Positions 25,384 through 34,209 of a stretch of DNA of 64,000 nucleotides are shown piece after piece (position 1 is the first letter of the stretch; every line of letters starts with the position of its first letter). The DNA lies in assembly GCF_001421485.1 (NCBI RefSeq), contig NZ_LMKK01000002.1:839561-903560 (forward strand). Reading direction: 5' to 3'. Under the pieces are notes generated by a model that worked only from the letters and a program-made list of their open reading frames with translations, had not been told where the DNA came from and did not search any database. Made by a program: the position numbers and the translations under genes. The stretch comes from Agreia sp. Leaf210 (GTDB lineage: Bacteria > Actinomycetota > Actinomycetes > Actinomycetales > Microbacteriaceae).

Positions 25384-26232
25384 ATGACCTCGATTGCCGA
25401 CGATCACCAGACCGACAGCGTGCTGGCGGCGCGGGCCGACGCCCGAGCCCAGGCCGCCCGCACCGCCGACTACATGCCCTACCGACCGGCATCCACGTCG
25501 CCGGTGGTGCCCGACGGGGTCGATCGCGACAGCCTGGTCTGGGCCGAGACGGTGGCGCCCGGCGGCTACACCCATCGGGTCATCGCGCGCGGCACCCGGC
25601 TGCGTCTCGATGACCCGACGGGAAGTGCCTGCGCCCACGTCATTCTATACAACGCGCTCGAGACGAACGAGCGGCTGAACGTGGCCGACACGATCAAGAT
25701 CCCGTGGCAGGCGTACCTCGGCATGGGTCATCCGTTGCTCTCGGGAGACGGAAGGGCGCTGGCGAGCATCACCGCCGACACCTCCGGCCGGCACGACACG
25801 TTCTGCGGCACCAGCACCGACGAATCCGCGACGGCAAAGTACGGATCGGCAGCGCCCGAGGGGCCGTCGCCATCCGGCCGCTCGCGCTTTCTGCTCGCCG
25901 CCGCCAAGCACGGGCTCACCGGGCGCGACCTGCCGCCCAGCGTCTCGTTTTTTCAGGGCGTGCACGTCGAGGCGGATGGCGGGCTCACATTCACGGGGAG
26001 CGCCGGCGAGGGCACGCACGTCGAGCTCGTGGCCGAGCTTCCCCTGCTCGTGCTGATCGTCAACGTGCCGCATCCACTCGATCCGGCAGACGACTACCTG
26101 GTCGGGCCCCTCCTCGTGCACGCCTGGCCGGGCGAGCCCACCCTGCCCGGAGACCCGCAGTTCACCGCGACCCCCGAGGTGAATCGCGCATATCTCAACT
26201 CGATCGACTACGCGGAGGCCCGAGGACTATGA
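25384..26232 (+). CDS. DUF1989 protein UAAP1 (probable carboxyguanidine deiminase subunit)
   Basis: A 282-residue DUF1989 protein of the urea amidolyase/carboxylase-associated protein 1 type. Family blocks seen: ETVAPGGYTHRVIARGTRLRLDD, ACAHVILYNALETNERLNVADT, QAYLGMGHPLLSGDGRALASIT, HDTFCGTSTDE and the closing LVLIVNVPHPLDP. Proteins of this pair, long annotated for urea metabolism, have been shown in other bacteria to form a carboxyguanidine deiminase that makes N-carboxyurea (allophanate) and ammonia. The conserved Cys in FCGT is a candidate metal ligand or catalytic residue. The gene overlaps UAAP2 by 4 bp, so the two subunits should be made together. That this strain uses guanidine is inference. 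Confidence 0.88.
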   Translation: MTSIADDHQTDSVLAARADARAQAARTADYMPYRPASTSPVVPDGVDRDSLVWAETVAPGGYTHRVIARGTRLRLDDPTGSACAHVILYNALETNERLNVADTIKIPWQAYLGMGHPLLSGDGRALASITADTSGRHDTFCGTSTDESATAKYGSAAPEGPSPSGRSRFLLAAAKHGLTGRDLPPSVSFFQGVHVEADGGLTFTGSAGEGTHVELVAELPLLVLIVNVPHPLDPADDYLVGPLLVHAWPGEPTLPGDPQFTATPEVNRAYLNSIDYAEARGL

Positions 26233-27044
26233 CTGCCACCACAAGCACGCCAACAAGCACCACCACGCACACCGTGGGCGACCGCGTCATCGAGACGACA
26301 GTTCCGGTCGGCGCGCACTACTCAGACGGCACTATCCTCGACCCGAACGGCCCACTCGCGAGCGGAGCCGGAGCCGGAGCCCACGCCCACGCCCACGCCC
26401 ACGCCGACGCCCACACGATCGTGATCGACGAGACCGTCGCACCGCTCGCCCCCTGGTCGGCTCGACTCCTCGCCGGCCAGACCCTCACGATCGTAGATGT
26501 CGGTGGCAATCAGTCCGCGGACTTTCTGGTCTACAACGCGCACGACACGCTCGAGCGCTACTCGACCCCCGACACCCTGGCCTGGCAGCAGAACGCATAC
26601 CTCAGGGAGGGGTCGATCCTGCGTTCGAACCTCGGCCGCCCCTTGATGACCGTGACCGGCAACGAGATCGACCGCCAAGACACGATCGGCGGCGCCTGCT
26701 CCAAGGAGTCGAACACGCTGCGCTACGGCTTTCACACCGAACACCAGCACGGCTGCCGCGAGAACTTCCTTTCCGAAGCAGCGCGACACGGTCTGGGCGC
26801 CCGCGACCTCGTCTCGAACATCAACTGGTTCATGAACGTGCCGGTCGAGGCCGACGGCACCCTCGGCATCGTCGACGGCATGTCTGCCCCCGGTAAGCGC
26901 GTGGCGCTGCGGGCCGAGATGGACGTGCTCGTGATCGTCTCGAACTGCCCGCAGATGAACAACCCCTGCAACGACTTCAACTGCACTCCGCTGCGAATGA
27001 TCGTGACCAGCCCGGCGCTCACGACGAAAGAGAACCACGCATGA
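26229..27044 (+). CDS. DUF1989 protein UAAP2 with His-rich insertion (probable carboxyguanidine deiminase subunit)
   Basis: A 271-residue DUF1989 protein of the UAAP2 type. Family blocks: GQTLTIVDVGGNQSADFLVYNAHDTLERYS, RQDTIGGACSKESNTLRYG and the Cys-rich end CPQMNNPCNDFNC. The last two hold the conserved Cys residues expected to bind metal. The ATG overlaps the UAAP1 stop, and the TGA overlaps the ATG of the carboxylase. Oddity: before the domain proper there is an extra 60-residue N-terminus with a GAGAGA run followed by five His at every second position (His52-58 and His62), encoded by hexamer repeats. Usual family members start near VIDETV, at residue 65 here. The insertion may bind Ni/Zn or be a neutral repeat expansion. 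Confidence 0.88.
   Translation: MTATTSTPTSTTTHTVGDRVIETTVPVGAHYSDGTILDPNGPLASGAGAGAHAHAHAHADAHTIVIDETVAPLAPWSARLLAGQTLTIVDVGGNQSADFLVYNAHDTLERYSTPDTLAWQQNAYLREGSILRSNLGRPLMTVTGNEIDRQDTIGGACSKESNTLRYGFHTEHQHGCRENFLSEAARHGLGARDLVSNINWFMNVPVEADGTLGIVDGMSAPGKRVALRAEMDVLVIVSNCPQMNNPCNDFNCTPLRMIVTSPALTTKENHA
26363..26414 (+). repeat. in-gene hexamer repeats coding Gly-Ala and His-Ala runs
   Basis: GGAGCC is repeated three times and runs directly into five nearly exact copies of CCCACG. The units stay in frame (Gly-Ala then Ala-His), so slippage would change repeat number without breaking UAAP2. It is a candidate variable-number site between strains. Confidence 0.75.
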
Positions 27045-30000
27045 CCCCCGCCTTCGACACCCTGCTCATCGCCAACCGAGGCGAGATCGCTCGCCGCATC
27101 ATCCGCTCGGCTCGCACCCTCGGCCTTCGAACGGTGGCGGTCTACTCCGATGCCGACCGCGCCGCTCCCCACGTTCGCGAGGCCGACGAGGCCGTGCGGC
27201 TCGGGCCGGCGCCCGCCAAGGAGTCCTACCTCGACATCGACACGATCCTCGAGGTCTCCGAGCGACTGGGCGTGGGCGCGATCCACCCCGGCTACGGCTT
27301 TCTCTCTGAGAACCTCGACTTCGCTCGTCGCATCGAGGCCGCCGGCATGAGCTTCATCGGCCCCACCGCCGACCAGATCGCATCGTTCGGCGAGAAGCAC
27401 ACGGCCAGAGAGCTGGCCGCCCGCGCCGGAGTTCCCATGTTGGCCGGCACCGGACTTCTCTCCTCGGCCGACGAGGCCGTCGCCGAGGCCGAGCGCATCG
27501 GCCTGCCCGTGATGCTCAAGGCCACGGGCGGCGGCGGCGGAATCGGCATGCAGGCCTGCACGAGCATCGACGAGGTGCGCGAGGCCTACGACCGGGTCGC
27601 CCGCCTCGGCGAGAAGAACTTCGGCTCGGCCGGAGTGTTTCTCGAGCGCCTCGTGCGCCCTGCCCGCCACGTCGAGGTGCAGCTCTTCGGCGCCGGCGAC
27701 GGCCGCGTCGCCGTGATCGGCGACCGCGACTGCTCACTGCAGCGACGCAACCAGAAGGTCATCGAAGAGGCGCCCGCTCCCGCGCTTCCGGATGCCGTGC
27801 GGCGGCAACTGCACGATTCCGCCCGGTCGCTGGCGGCATCCGTCTACTACCGCTCGGCGGGCACGGTCGAATTCGTCTACGACCCGGTGCGCGAGGAAGC
27901 CTCTTTTCTCGAGGTGAACACCCGCCTGCAGGTCGAGCACCCGGTCACCGAGGAGGTCTACGGCGTCGACCTCGTGGCCATGATGCTGCGACTCGCCCGC
28001 GACGGCGCCGACGGCATCGATCCGGAAATCTTCACGACAGCATTCGCTCCGAGCGGCCACGCCTTCGAGGCGCGTGTCTACGCCGAAGACCCCGATAAGA
28101 ACGGTCTGCCCAGCTCGGGACTCGTCACCCACGCGGCGTTCCCCGGCTTCGGCGCCGCCGAGCTCAGCGGCGTGCGCGTCGACGGCTGGATCGAGACCGG
28201 CCTCGAGGTCTCGCCCTACTACGACCCCATGCTCGCGAAGGTGATCGCCGCGGCTCCTAGTCGCGACACCGCGCTCGACCTGCTGCGCGAGGGGCTCGAC
28301 GCCAGCCGCGTCGACGGCGTCGTCACCAACCTCGGCCTGCTGCGCGCGCTCACCGACGAGACGGGCCTGCGCGCCGCCGTGCACTCCACCTCCACGCTCG
28401 ATCAGACGGCAGACCCCGACCCCCGCATCGATGTTATGGATGCCGGAGCGATGACGACGGTGCAGGATCTGCCCGGGCGCACCGAATACTGGCAGATCGG
28501 CGTGCCGCCGAGCGGCCCGATGGACTCTGTCTCGTTCTCTGAGGCGAACCTCGCCGTCGGCAATCCCGCGGGAGCGCCCGCGCTCGAGATCACCGCCACC
28601 GGCCCGACCCTGCGATTCAGCGCGCCGAGCCTGATCGCCCTGACCGGCGCACCGGCATCCGCCACCCTCGACGGCGTCGAGGTGCCGTTCTGGGAGCCGG
28701 TCGAGGCGGCCGCGGGCAGCGTGCTGACCATCGGCACGCTGCACGGCCCGGGCCAGCGCGCCTACCTCGCCGTGCGCGGAGGCATCGACGTTCCCCTCTA
28801 TCTCGGCAGCGCGTCCACCTTCACGCTCGGCCAGTTCGGCGGGCACGCCGGCCGCGCCCTGCTACCCGGCGACGTGCTGCGTCCCGGCTCGCCCGATTCG
28901 GATGCCGAGCATCCGGCTTTCGCGAGCGGCACGCGCCTGTCGCTGGTCGGCGGCCCGACCCCGGCCGAGCGTCGGCCCGCGCTGACCACGAGCTGGCAGA
29001 TCGGCGTGACCGAGGGGCCGCACGGCGCCCCCGACTTCTTCACCCGCGCCGACCTCGACGTCTTCTATGCGACCGACTACGCGGTGCACTACAACTCGGC
29101 CCGAACCGGCGTGCGGCTTGACGGGCCGCGCCCGGAGTGGGCGCGGGAAGACGGTGGCGAGGCGGGCCTGCACCCCTCGAACATCCACGACAACCCCTAC
29201 GCCGTGGGCGCCATCGACTTCACCGGCGACACCCCGATCATCCTCGGTCCTGACGGCCCCAGCCTCGGCGGCTTCGTCTGCCCGGCCGTGGTCGCCAGCG
29301 GCGAGCTGTGGAAGCTCGGCCAGCTGCGCCCCGGAGACACGATCCGCTTCGTTCCCGTGCGAGAGGCCGACGCGGCCGCGCTCGACTCCGACCGCGCCTC
29401 GTTCAGCGTCAGGAGCTCGGGCGGTGACGGCGACGACGGCGTGATAGACCGGCTCGAAGCAACCGAGGCGCGCCCCTCGGTGACCTATCGCCGCGACGGC
29501 GACGACAATCTGCTCGTCGAGTACGGCGACCTCACGCTCGACCTCGGGTTGCGGATGCGCGTGCACGCGCTGATGGAGAGACTGCAGAGCGAGTCGCCCC
29601 GCGGCGTGCTCGAGCTGACCCCCGGCATCCGCTCGCTGCAGATCCACACCGACTCCTCCGAGCTGAAGGCCACCGCGCTGGCCGGCCTGCTGCGCGAGCT
29701 GGAGAACGATATTCCTGCCACGCACGAGCTCGTCGTGCCCTCGCGCACGGTGCGACTGCCGCTGTCATGGGATGACCCCGCGACGCATCTCGCTATCGAG
29801 CGCTACATGAACGGCGTGCGCGCCGACGCTCCCTGGACCCCCTCGAACATCGACTTCATCCGCCGCATCAACGGCCTCGACTCGGTCGACGACGTGATGA
29901 AGACCGTGTTCGACGCCACCTACCTGGTACTCGGACTCGGAGACGTCTACCTCGGCGCCCCCGTGGCCACGCCGCTCGACCCGCGGCACCGACTCGTGAC

Positions 30001-30694
30001 CACCAAGTACAACCCGGCTCGCACGTGGACGGCGGAGAACTCGGTCGGCATCGGCGGCGCCTACATGTGCATCTACGGCATGGAGGGGCCGGGCGGCTAC
30101 CAGTTCGTCGGCCGCACCGTGCAGGTCTGGAACAGATTCCGCCGCGGCGGCCTGTTCCAGGAGAACCCGTGGGCGCTGCGCTTCTTCGACCGCATCGAGT
30201 GGTACCCGGTCGGCGCCGACGAACTGCTCGAGCTGCGCGCCGAGACCGATGCCGGCCGCGGACACTACGAGACCCAAGAGGGAACGTTCGCGATCGCCGA
30301 CTACCAGCGCTTCCTCGCCGAGAACGCCGGCTCGATCGCCGACTTCCGCGAAACGCAGGCCCGCGCGTTCAGCGAGGAGAAGGAGCGCTGGCGCGCATCC
30401 GGCGAATTCGACGTGCGGCCCGACGAGAAGGCGGCCGCACCGGTCGACGCGGTCGTCGTCGCCGAGGGCTCGGTCGGAGTTGCAGCTCCCTTCACCTCGA
30501 CCGTGTGGCAGATCGGCGTCGAGCCGGGCCAGGCGGTGAGCGCCGGAGAGAAGCTCATGGCGCTCGAGGCCATGAAGATGGAGTCGGCGGTCGTCGCCGC
30601 GTCCGACGGCGTCGTGGGCGAGATCCACGTGCGTCCCGGCGACCAGGTCTCGCCCGGCCAGATTCTCATCTCGATCATCGGAGCAGCAGCATGA
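27041..30694 (+). CDS. biotin-dependent urea/guanidine carboxylase
   Basis: A 1217-residue single-chain carboxylase that uses ATP and bicarbonate to carboxylate urea or guanidine. Domains in order: biotin carboxylase (1 to about 450; ATP-grasp loop ATGGGGGIGMQ and EVNTRLQVEHPVTEE), KipA/AHS2-type carboxyltransferase half (about 465-780, starting at DAGAMTTVQDLPGR), KipI/AHS1-type half (about 810-1030, PSVTYRRDGDDNLLVEYGD), a linker, and a biotinyl domain (about 1145-1217) with EAMKM, biotin on Lys1179. The length fits bacterial urea carboxylases. The ATG overlaps the UAAP2 stop and the TGA overlaps allophanate hydrolase. The DUF1989 pair upstream favours guanidine as the physiological substrate; urea remains possible, and I could not read the residue that separates the two with certainty. 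Confidence 0.93.
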   Translation: MTPAFDTLLIANRGEIARRIIRSARTLGLRTVAVYSDADRAAPHVREADEAVRLGPAPAKESYLDIDTILEVSERLGVGAIHPGYGFLSENLDFARRIEAAGMSFIGPTADQIASFGEKHTARELAARAGVPMLAGTGLLSSADEAVAEAERIGLPVMLKATGGGGGIGMQACTSIDEVREAYDRVARLGEKNFGSAGVFLERLVRPARHVEVQLFGAGDGRVAVIGDRDCSLQRRNQKVIEEAPAPALPDAVRRQLHDSARSLAASVYYRSAGTVEFVYDPVREEASFLEVNTRLQVEHPVTEEVYGVDLVAMMLRLARDGADGIDPEIFTTAFAPSGHAFEARVYAEDPDKNGLPSSGLVTHAAFPGFGAAELSGVRVDGWIETGLEVSPYYDPMLAKVIAAAPSRDTALDLLREGLDASRVDGVVTNLGLLRALTDETGLRAAVHSTSTLDQTADPDPRIDVMDAGAMTTVQDLPGRTEYWQIGVPPSGPMDSVSFSEANLAVGNPAGAPALEITATGPTLRFSAPSLIALTGAPASATLDGVEVPFWEPVEAAAGSVLTIGTLHGPGQRAYLAVRGGIDVPLYLGSASTFTLGQFGGHAGRALLPGDVLRPGSPDSDAEHPAFASGTRLSLVGGPTPAERRPALTTSWQIGVTEGPHGAPDFFTRADLDVFYATDYAVHYNSARTGVRLDGPRPEWAREDGGEAGLHPSNIHDNPYAVGAIDFTGDTPIILGPDGPSLGGFVCPAVVASGELWKLGQLRPGDTIRFVPVREADAAALDSDRASFSVRSSGGDGDDGVIDRLEATEARPSVTYRRDGDDNLLVEYGDLTLDLGLRMRVHALMERLQSESPRGVLELTPGIRSLQIHTDSSELKATALAGLLRELENDIPATHELVVPSRTVRLPLSWDDPATHLAIERYMNGVRADAPWTPSNIDFIRRINGLDSVDDVMKTVFDATYLVLGLGDVYLGAPVATPLDPRHRLVTTKYNPARTWTAENSVGIGGAYMCIYGMEGPGGYQFVGRTVQVWNRFRRGGLFQENPWALRFFDRIEWYPVGADELLELRAETDAGRGHYETQEGTFAIADYQRFLAENAGSIADFRETQARAFSEEKERWRASGEFDVRPDEKAAAPVDAVVVAEGSVGVAAPFTSTVWQIGVEPGQAVSAGEKLMALEAMKMESAVVAASDGVVGEIHVRPGDQVSPGQILISIIGAAA

Positions 30695-32391
30695 GCACCA
30701 GCACCGCCGTCGACAGGGTCACTGCCGCCTACGCGCGCATCCGCACCGTCGATCGTCCCGAGATCTGGATCAGCCTGCGCGACGAGCAGGATGCGCTCGA
30801 CGAGGCCGCGTCGATCGACGCTCGCGTCGCAGCGGGTGAGATTCTGCCGCTGGCCGGAACGGTGGCCGCGGTCAAAGACAATATCGACGCCGCCGGCTTC
30901 GACACGACCGCCGCCGCGCCCAGCTACCGCTATCGTCCGGATGCGGACTCGACCGCGGTCAGCCGGCTTCGCGAGGCCGGCTCGGTGGTCATCGGCAAGA
31001 CCAACCTCGACCAGTTCGCCACCGGGCTCGCGGGCACCCGCAGCCCCTTCGGCGCCGTGCGCAACGCGTGGCGGCCCGATCGCATCTCGGGCGGCTCCAG
31101 CTCGGGGTCCTCCGTGGCTGTCGCTCTCGGCATCGTCGATGTCGCGCTCGGCACCGACACCGCGGGCTCGGGCAGAGTGCCCGCCGCCCTCAACGGCATC
31201 GTCGGCGTCAAGCTCACTCGCGGCCGCATCCCGACCACGGGCGTCGTGCCCGCCTGCCGCACCCTCGACTGCGTCACCGTCTTCGCCCGCGAGGCCGGGC
31301 TCGCCTACAACACGGCAGAGTTGCTCGCCGGCCCTGACGGCATCGACCCGTTGGAGCGCACCCTCGACGAGGCGGCACGCGCCACCGCAACCGCGCTTCC
31401 CGCGCGCCCCCGCGTCGGCGTCCCGACCGCAGAGCATCTGGATGGCCTCGCCCCGGGTTGGGCCGACGCGTTCCACGCGGCGGCGGGTCGACTCGCGGCC
31501 ACCGGCGTGGAGATCGTCGAGGTCGACATCGCTCCCCTGCTGCAGGCAGCGCGGATGCTCTACGAGTCGTCGTTCGTGGCCGAGCGCTACGCGGCCGTCG
31601 GCGAGCACATCGACGCGCACCGCGGGCTCATCGGAACCGACCTCGACCCGTCGGTGTCTGCGATCGTGCTCGGCGGCGCCGACCGCACGGCAGTCGAGCT
31701 CTACCGCGATCGCGAACAGCTCGACCGGCTCGGTGCAGACGCCCGAGCCGCGCTCTCCGGGTGCGACGCCCTGCTCACCCCGACCACCACGTGGCATCCG
31801 ACACTCGCCGAGATCGCGGCCGACCCGATCGGTGGCAACAGCCGCATGGGGCGCTACACGAACTTCGCCAATCTGCTCGACATGGCCTCGACCGCGGTGC
31901 CCGCCGGTGTCGTCGACGGCCTGCCCTTCGGTGTGATGATCACCGCTCCGGCCTTCCACGACCTCGCCGTGCACCAGCTGGCCGAGCGGATGCTCTCTCC
32001 GTCGATCGAGATCCTCGTCATCGGGGCACACCTCAGCGATCAGCCCCTCAATCACCAGCTCGTCTCAGCGGGCGGCTCATTCGTGCGCAGCGTCACCACC
32101 AGCGCCGACTACGCGCTCTTCGCCCTCGACACCACCCCACCCAAGCCCGGCCTGCTTCGGGTGGCCGGCGGCGGAGCATCCGTGGCCGGCGAGATCTGGT
32201 CGCTGCCGGCATCCGGATTCGGCACGTTCGTCGCGGCCCTGCCCGCACCGATGACCATCGGGCGGGTCACCCTCGCCGACGGCAGCTCCGTGTCGGGCTT
32301 TCTCTGCGAGCCCATCGCGACCGAGGGCGCCGAGAACATCAGCGCCCACGGAGGCTGGTTGGCGTGGCAGCGATCCCGAGCGGGCGCATGA
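30691..32391 (+). CDS. atzF: allophanate hydrolase
   Basis: A 566-residue amidase-signature enzyme splitting allophanate into two ammonia and two CO2. The Ser-cis-Ser-Lys triad is visible: Lys62 in VAAVKDN, the cis-Ser in SGGSSSGSS (133-141) and nucleophile Ser160 in GTDTAGSGR. NMxSTAVP-like LLDMASTAVPAGVVDGLPFGV is the allophanate-specific block. After about residue 440 comes the extra C-terminal gamma-glutamylcyclotransferase-like domain found in full-length AtzF/Dur1,2 proteins. It is coupled to the carboxylase by an ATGA overlap and ends the enzyme set of the cluster, giving ammonia for assimilation. Confidence 0.93.
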   Translation: MSTSTAVDRVTAAYARIRTVDRPEIWISLRDEQDALDEAASIDARVAAGEILPLAGTVAAVKDNIDAAGFDTTAAAPSYRYRPDADSTAVSRLREAGSVVIGKTNLDQFATGLAGTRSPFGAVRNAWRPDRISGGSSSGSSVAVALGIVDVALGTDTAGSGRVPAALNGIVGVKLTRGRIPTTGVVPACRTLDCVTVFAREAGLAYNTAELLAGPDGIDPLERTLDEAARATATALPARPRVGVPTAEHLDGLAPGWADAFHAAAGRLAATGVEIVEVDIAPLLQAARMLYESSFVAERYAAVGEHIDAHRGLIGTDLDPSVSAIVLGGADRTAVELYRDREQLDRLGADARAALSGCDALLTPTTTWHPTLAEIAADPIGGNSRMGRYTNFANLLDMASTAVPAGVVDGLPFGVMITAPAFHDLAVHQLAERMLSPSIEILVIGAHLSDQPLNHQLVSAGGSFVRSVTTSADYALFALDTTPPKPGLLRVAGGGASVAGEIWSLPASGFGTFVAALPAPMTIGRVTLADGSSVSGFLCEPIATEGAENISAHGGWLAWQRSRAGA

Positions 32392-32415
32392 CCTCTGCGC
32401 CCGGCGAGTGAGAGC

Positions 32416-33132
32416 ATGGGTCGTATGAGTTCTGTCACGACGTCGGGCAAGGCCGGCAGGCCCCGGGCCAGCGCGCCCAAGCAGAATTCCGCTCTGAGTG
32501 CGCGCGAGCAGATCCTCGACGCGGCGGCGGCGCTGTTCTCGGAGACCGGATTCTCGGGGTCGTCGACGCGCGCCATCGCCGACCGCGTGGGCATCCGGCA
32601 GCAGTCGCTCTACTACCACTTCGCCGGCAAAGACGAGATTCTCGCCGAGCTGCTCAGCGGATCGGTGCGACCGAGTATCGAGTTCGTGCAGCGCATCGAG
32701 GAACGCGTGCCCGACGAGATCACGCCGGCGGGCGCGCTGTTCGCTCTGGCCAGCATCGACGCGCGCACCCTGCGGCAGACCCCGCACAACATCGGCACGC
32801 TCTATCTGCTCCCCGAGATCCAGGAGTCGCGCTACGACGCGTTCCGCATCGAGCGCGAGCAGCTGCGCGCGAGCTACGGCCGACTCGGCATCGCCGCGGC
32901 GCACCCCGACGTGGCGGCGACGATGGGCGAAGACCGCATCGGTGCCATTCTGATCCAGCTCGCCGAGCTCGTCATCCGGCTGCGTCGCGACGGCGACATC
33001 GCAGCGACTCCCGAAGACGACGACACGACGATCGCGGCATCGTGCCTGCGCGTCCTCGGGCTGTCGTCGGCCGAGATCGCAGCGGCCCGCGATGAGGCGA
33101 GCGCCGTGACCGAACTCGTCCCGGCCCTATGA
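32416..33132 (+). CDS. TetR family regulator of the guanidine/urea cluster
   Basis: A 238-residue regulator, 24 bp after allophanate hydrolase and on the same strand. The helix-turn-helix domain is AREQILDAAAALFSETGFSGSSTRAIADRVGIRQQSLYYHFAGKDEIL (about 30-76). The C-terminal part (YLLPEIQESRYDAFRIEREQL) is a TetR ligand domain. ATG 32416 or 32425 (MSSVTTSG) may be the start. Its place at the end of the operon suggests feedback control through the palindrome at 23611. The last 6 bp overlap the convergent DUF2000 gene. Confidence 0.87.
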   Translation: MGRMSSVTTSGKAGRPRASAPKQNSALSAREQILDAAAALFSETGFSGSSTRAIADRVGIRQQSLYYHFAGKDEILAELLSGSVRPSIEFVQRIEERVPDEITPAGALFALASIDARTLRQTPHNIGTLYLLPEIQESRYDAFRIEREQLRASYGRLGIAAAHPDVAATMGEDRIGAILIQLAELVIRLRRDGDIAATPEDDDTTIAASCLRVLGLSSAEIAAARDEASAVTELVPAL

Positions 33133-33606
33133 CATCAAGGGCAGCCGACCCACGATCTTGTCGATGCGGTTCTTCGGCCCGACGAGGCTGACGGCCAGAT
33201 ACTCGATCTCGTCGGCGCCAACCGACAACATAGCGCCGAGATACTCGTCGTAGACCCGGGTGGTCTGGGCGGCCTCGGGCATGTCCGCCACGAAGGTCGC
33301 CTCGTGCGCCTCACCTTTCGCCCGAATGGCTCGCAGGGTCTCGGCGTCGGCGGTCAAGACCGAGCAGCCGGCCCAGGGCAGACCCGGATGCGTCTGGCCG
33401 GCCGCATCCACAGCATCCGGCCCGAGAAGGCCGCCCACCGCCGCGACCGTCGCGCCCGCCACGCACACCGCGGCGTTGACCGCTCGCCCGGCGGGAATCG
33501 AGTCGTTGATCACGACGACCCACTTCAAACGCGCAGCTCTCGTGGGAGCAGAGGTGTCGATCTCATCGTCGGTGAAGCCGATTGCAGAGGGCAGGGAGTC
33601 AGGCAT
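33127..33606 (-). CDS. DUF2000 domain protein
   Basis: A 159-residue protein covering the whole DUF2000 domain, which has a peptidyl-tRNA hydrolase-2-like fold. Blocks: LKWVVVINDSIPAGRAVNAAVCVAGATVAAVGGLLG, THPGLPWAGCSVLTAD and EYLAVSLVGPKNRIDKIVGRLPLM at the C-terminus. Enzyme activity is not established for the family. It is divergent from an Lrp/AsnC gene 101 bp away, a pairing commonly seen in bacteria, so it is a probable Lrp target. Confidence 0.85.
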   Translation of the reverse strand: MPDSLPSAIGFTDDEIDTSAPTRAARLKWVVVINDSIPAGRAVNAAVCVAGATVAAVGGLLGPDAVDAAGQTHPGLPWAGCSVLTADAETLRAIRAKGEAHEATFVADMPEAAQTTRVYDEYLGAMLSVGADEIEYLAVSLVGPKNRIDKIVGRLPLMS

Positions 33607-33707
33607 GAGTGCTCCGGATCGTGTGTGAACAGCAATACCGGCACAGCGTACGATCATCGATAGGTGCGGCGCTGGAATTCCGTACTTAATGCGGTGGAGG
33701 AGAGCGT

Positions 33708-34202
33708 ATGGCCGACATGGACGAACTAGACCTCGCGATTCTTCGAGAATTGCAGTCAGATGCACGCAAGACGAATCGCGACCTGGCCGCCTCTGTCGGC
33801 GTCTCACCCACCACCGCCCTCGAGCGCACACGCAGCCTCCGTGCACGCGGCATCATCACGGGCGCCAGCCTCGAAGTAGACCTGGGTTCGATCGGCCGAG
33901 GCGTGCAGGCACTGGTGGCGGTCCGCATCCGGCCACCCTCGCGCGAGGTGATCGAGGCGTTTCGCGACTGGGTGAGCGGGCTACCCGAGACCCTCGGCGT
34001 CTTCGTCACCACCGGCAACGATGACTTCATCATCCACGTCGGCGTGCGCCACAACGACGACCTATACGCCTTCGTCATCGACCGGCTCACCCAGCGCCGC
34101 GAGGTGGCCGATGTGAGAACGACCGTGGTCTACGAGCACATCCGCAACAGGGCTGTGGTGCCGGCGGGGTCGACGACAGGTCAGGGCAAGCGAGGCTCGT
34201 AG
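33708..34202 (+). CDS. Lrp/AsnC family transcriptional regulator
   Basis: A 164-residue leucine-responsive-type regulator. The N-terminal helix-turn-helix is LDLAILRELQSDARKTNRDLAASVGVSPTTALERTRSLRARGII, and the RAM (AsnC_trans_reg) ligand domain follows (VQALVAVRI...GNDDFIIHVGVRHNDDLYAFVIDRL). Length is typical. GGAGGAGAGCGT precedes the ATG. It probably senses an amino acid and controls the divergent DUF2000 gene. Confidence 0.92.
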   Translation: MADMDELDLAILRELQSDARKTNRDLAASVGVSPTTALERTRSLRARGIITGASLEVDLGSIGRGVQALVAVRIRPPSREVIEAFRDWVSGLPETLGVFVTTGNDDFIIHVGVRHNDDLYAFVIDRLTQRREVADVRTTVVYEHIRNRAVVPAGSTTGQGKRGS

Positions 34203-34209
34203 TCGGCAG

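Noticed and set aside
30301-32055. 584-codon open frame on the minus strand
   Set aside because: Antisense to the carboxylase end and allophanate hydrolase, low-complexity Gly/Arg/Val composition, no domain; a shadow frame.
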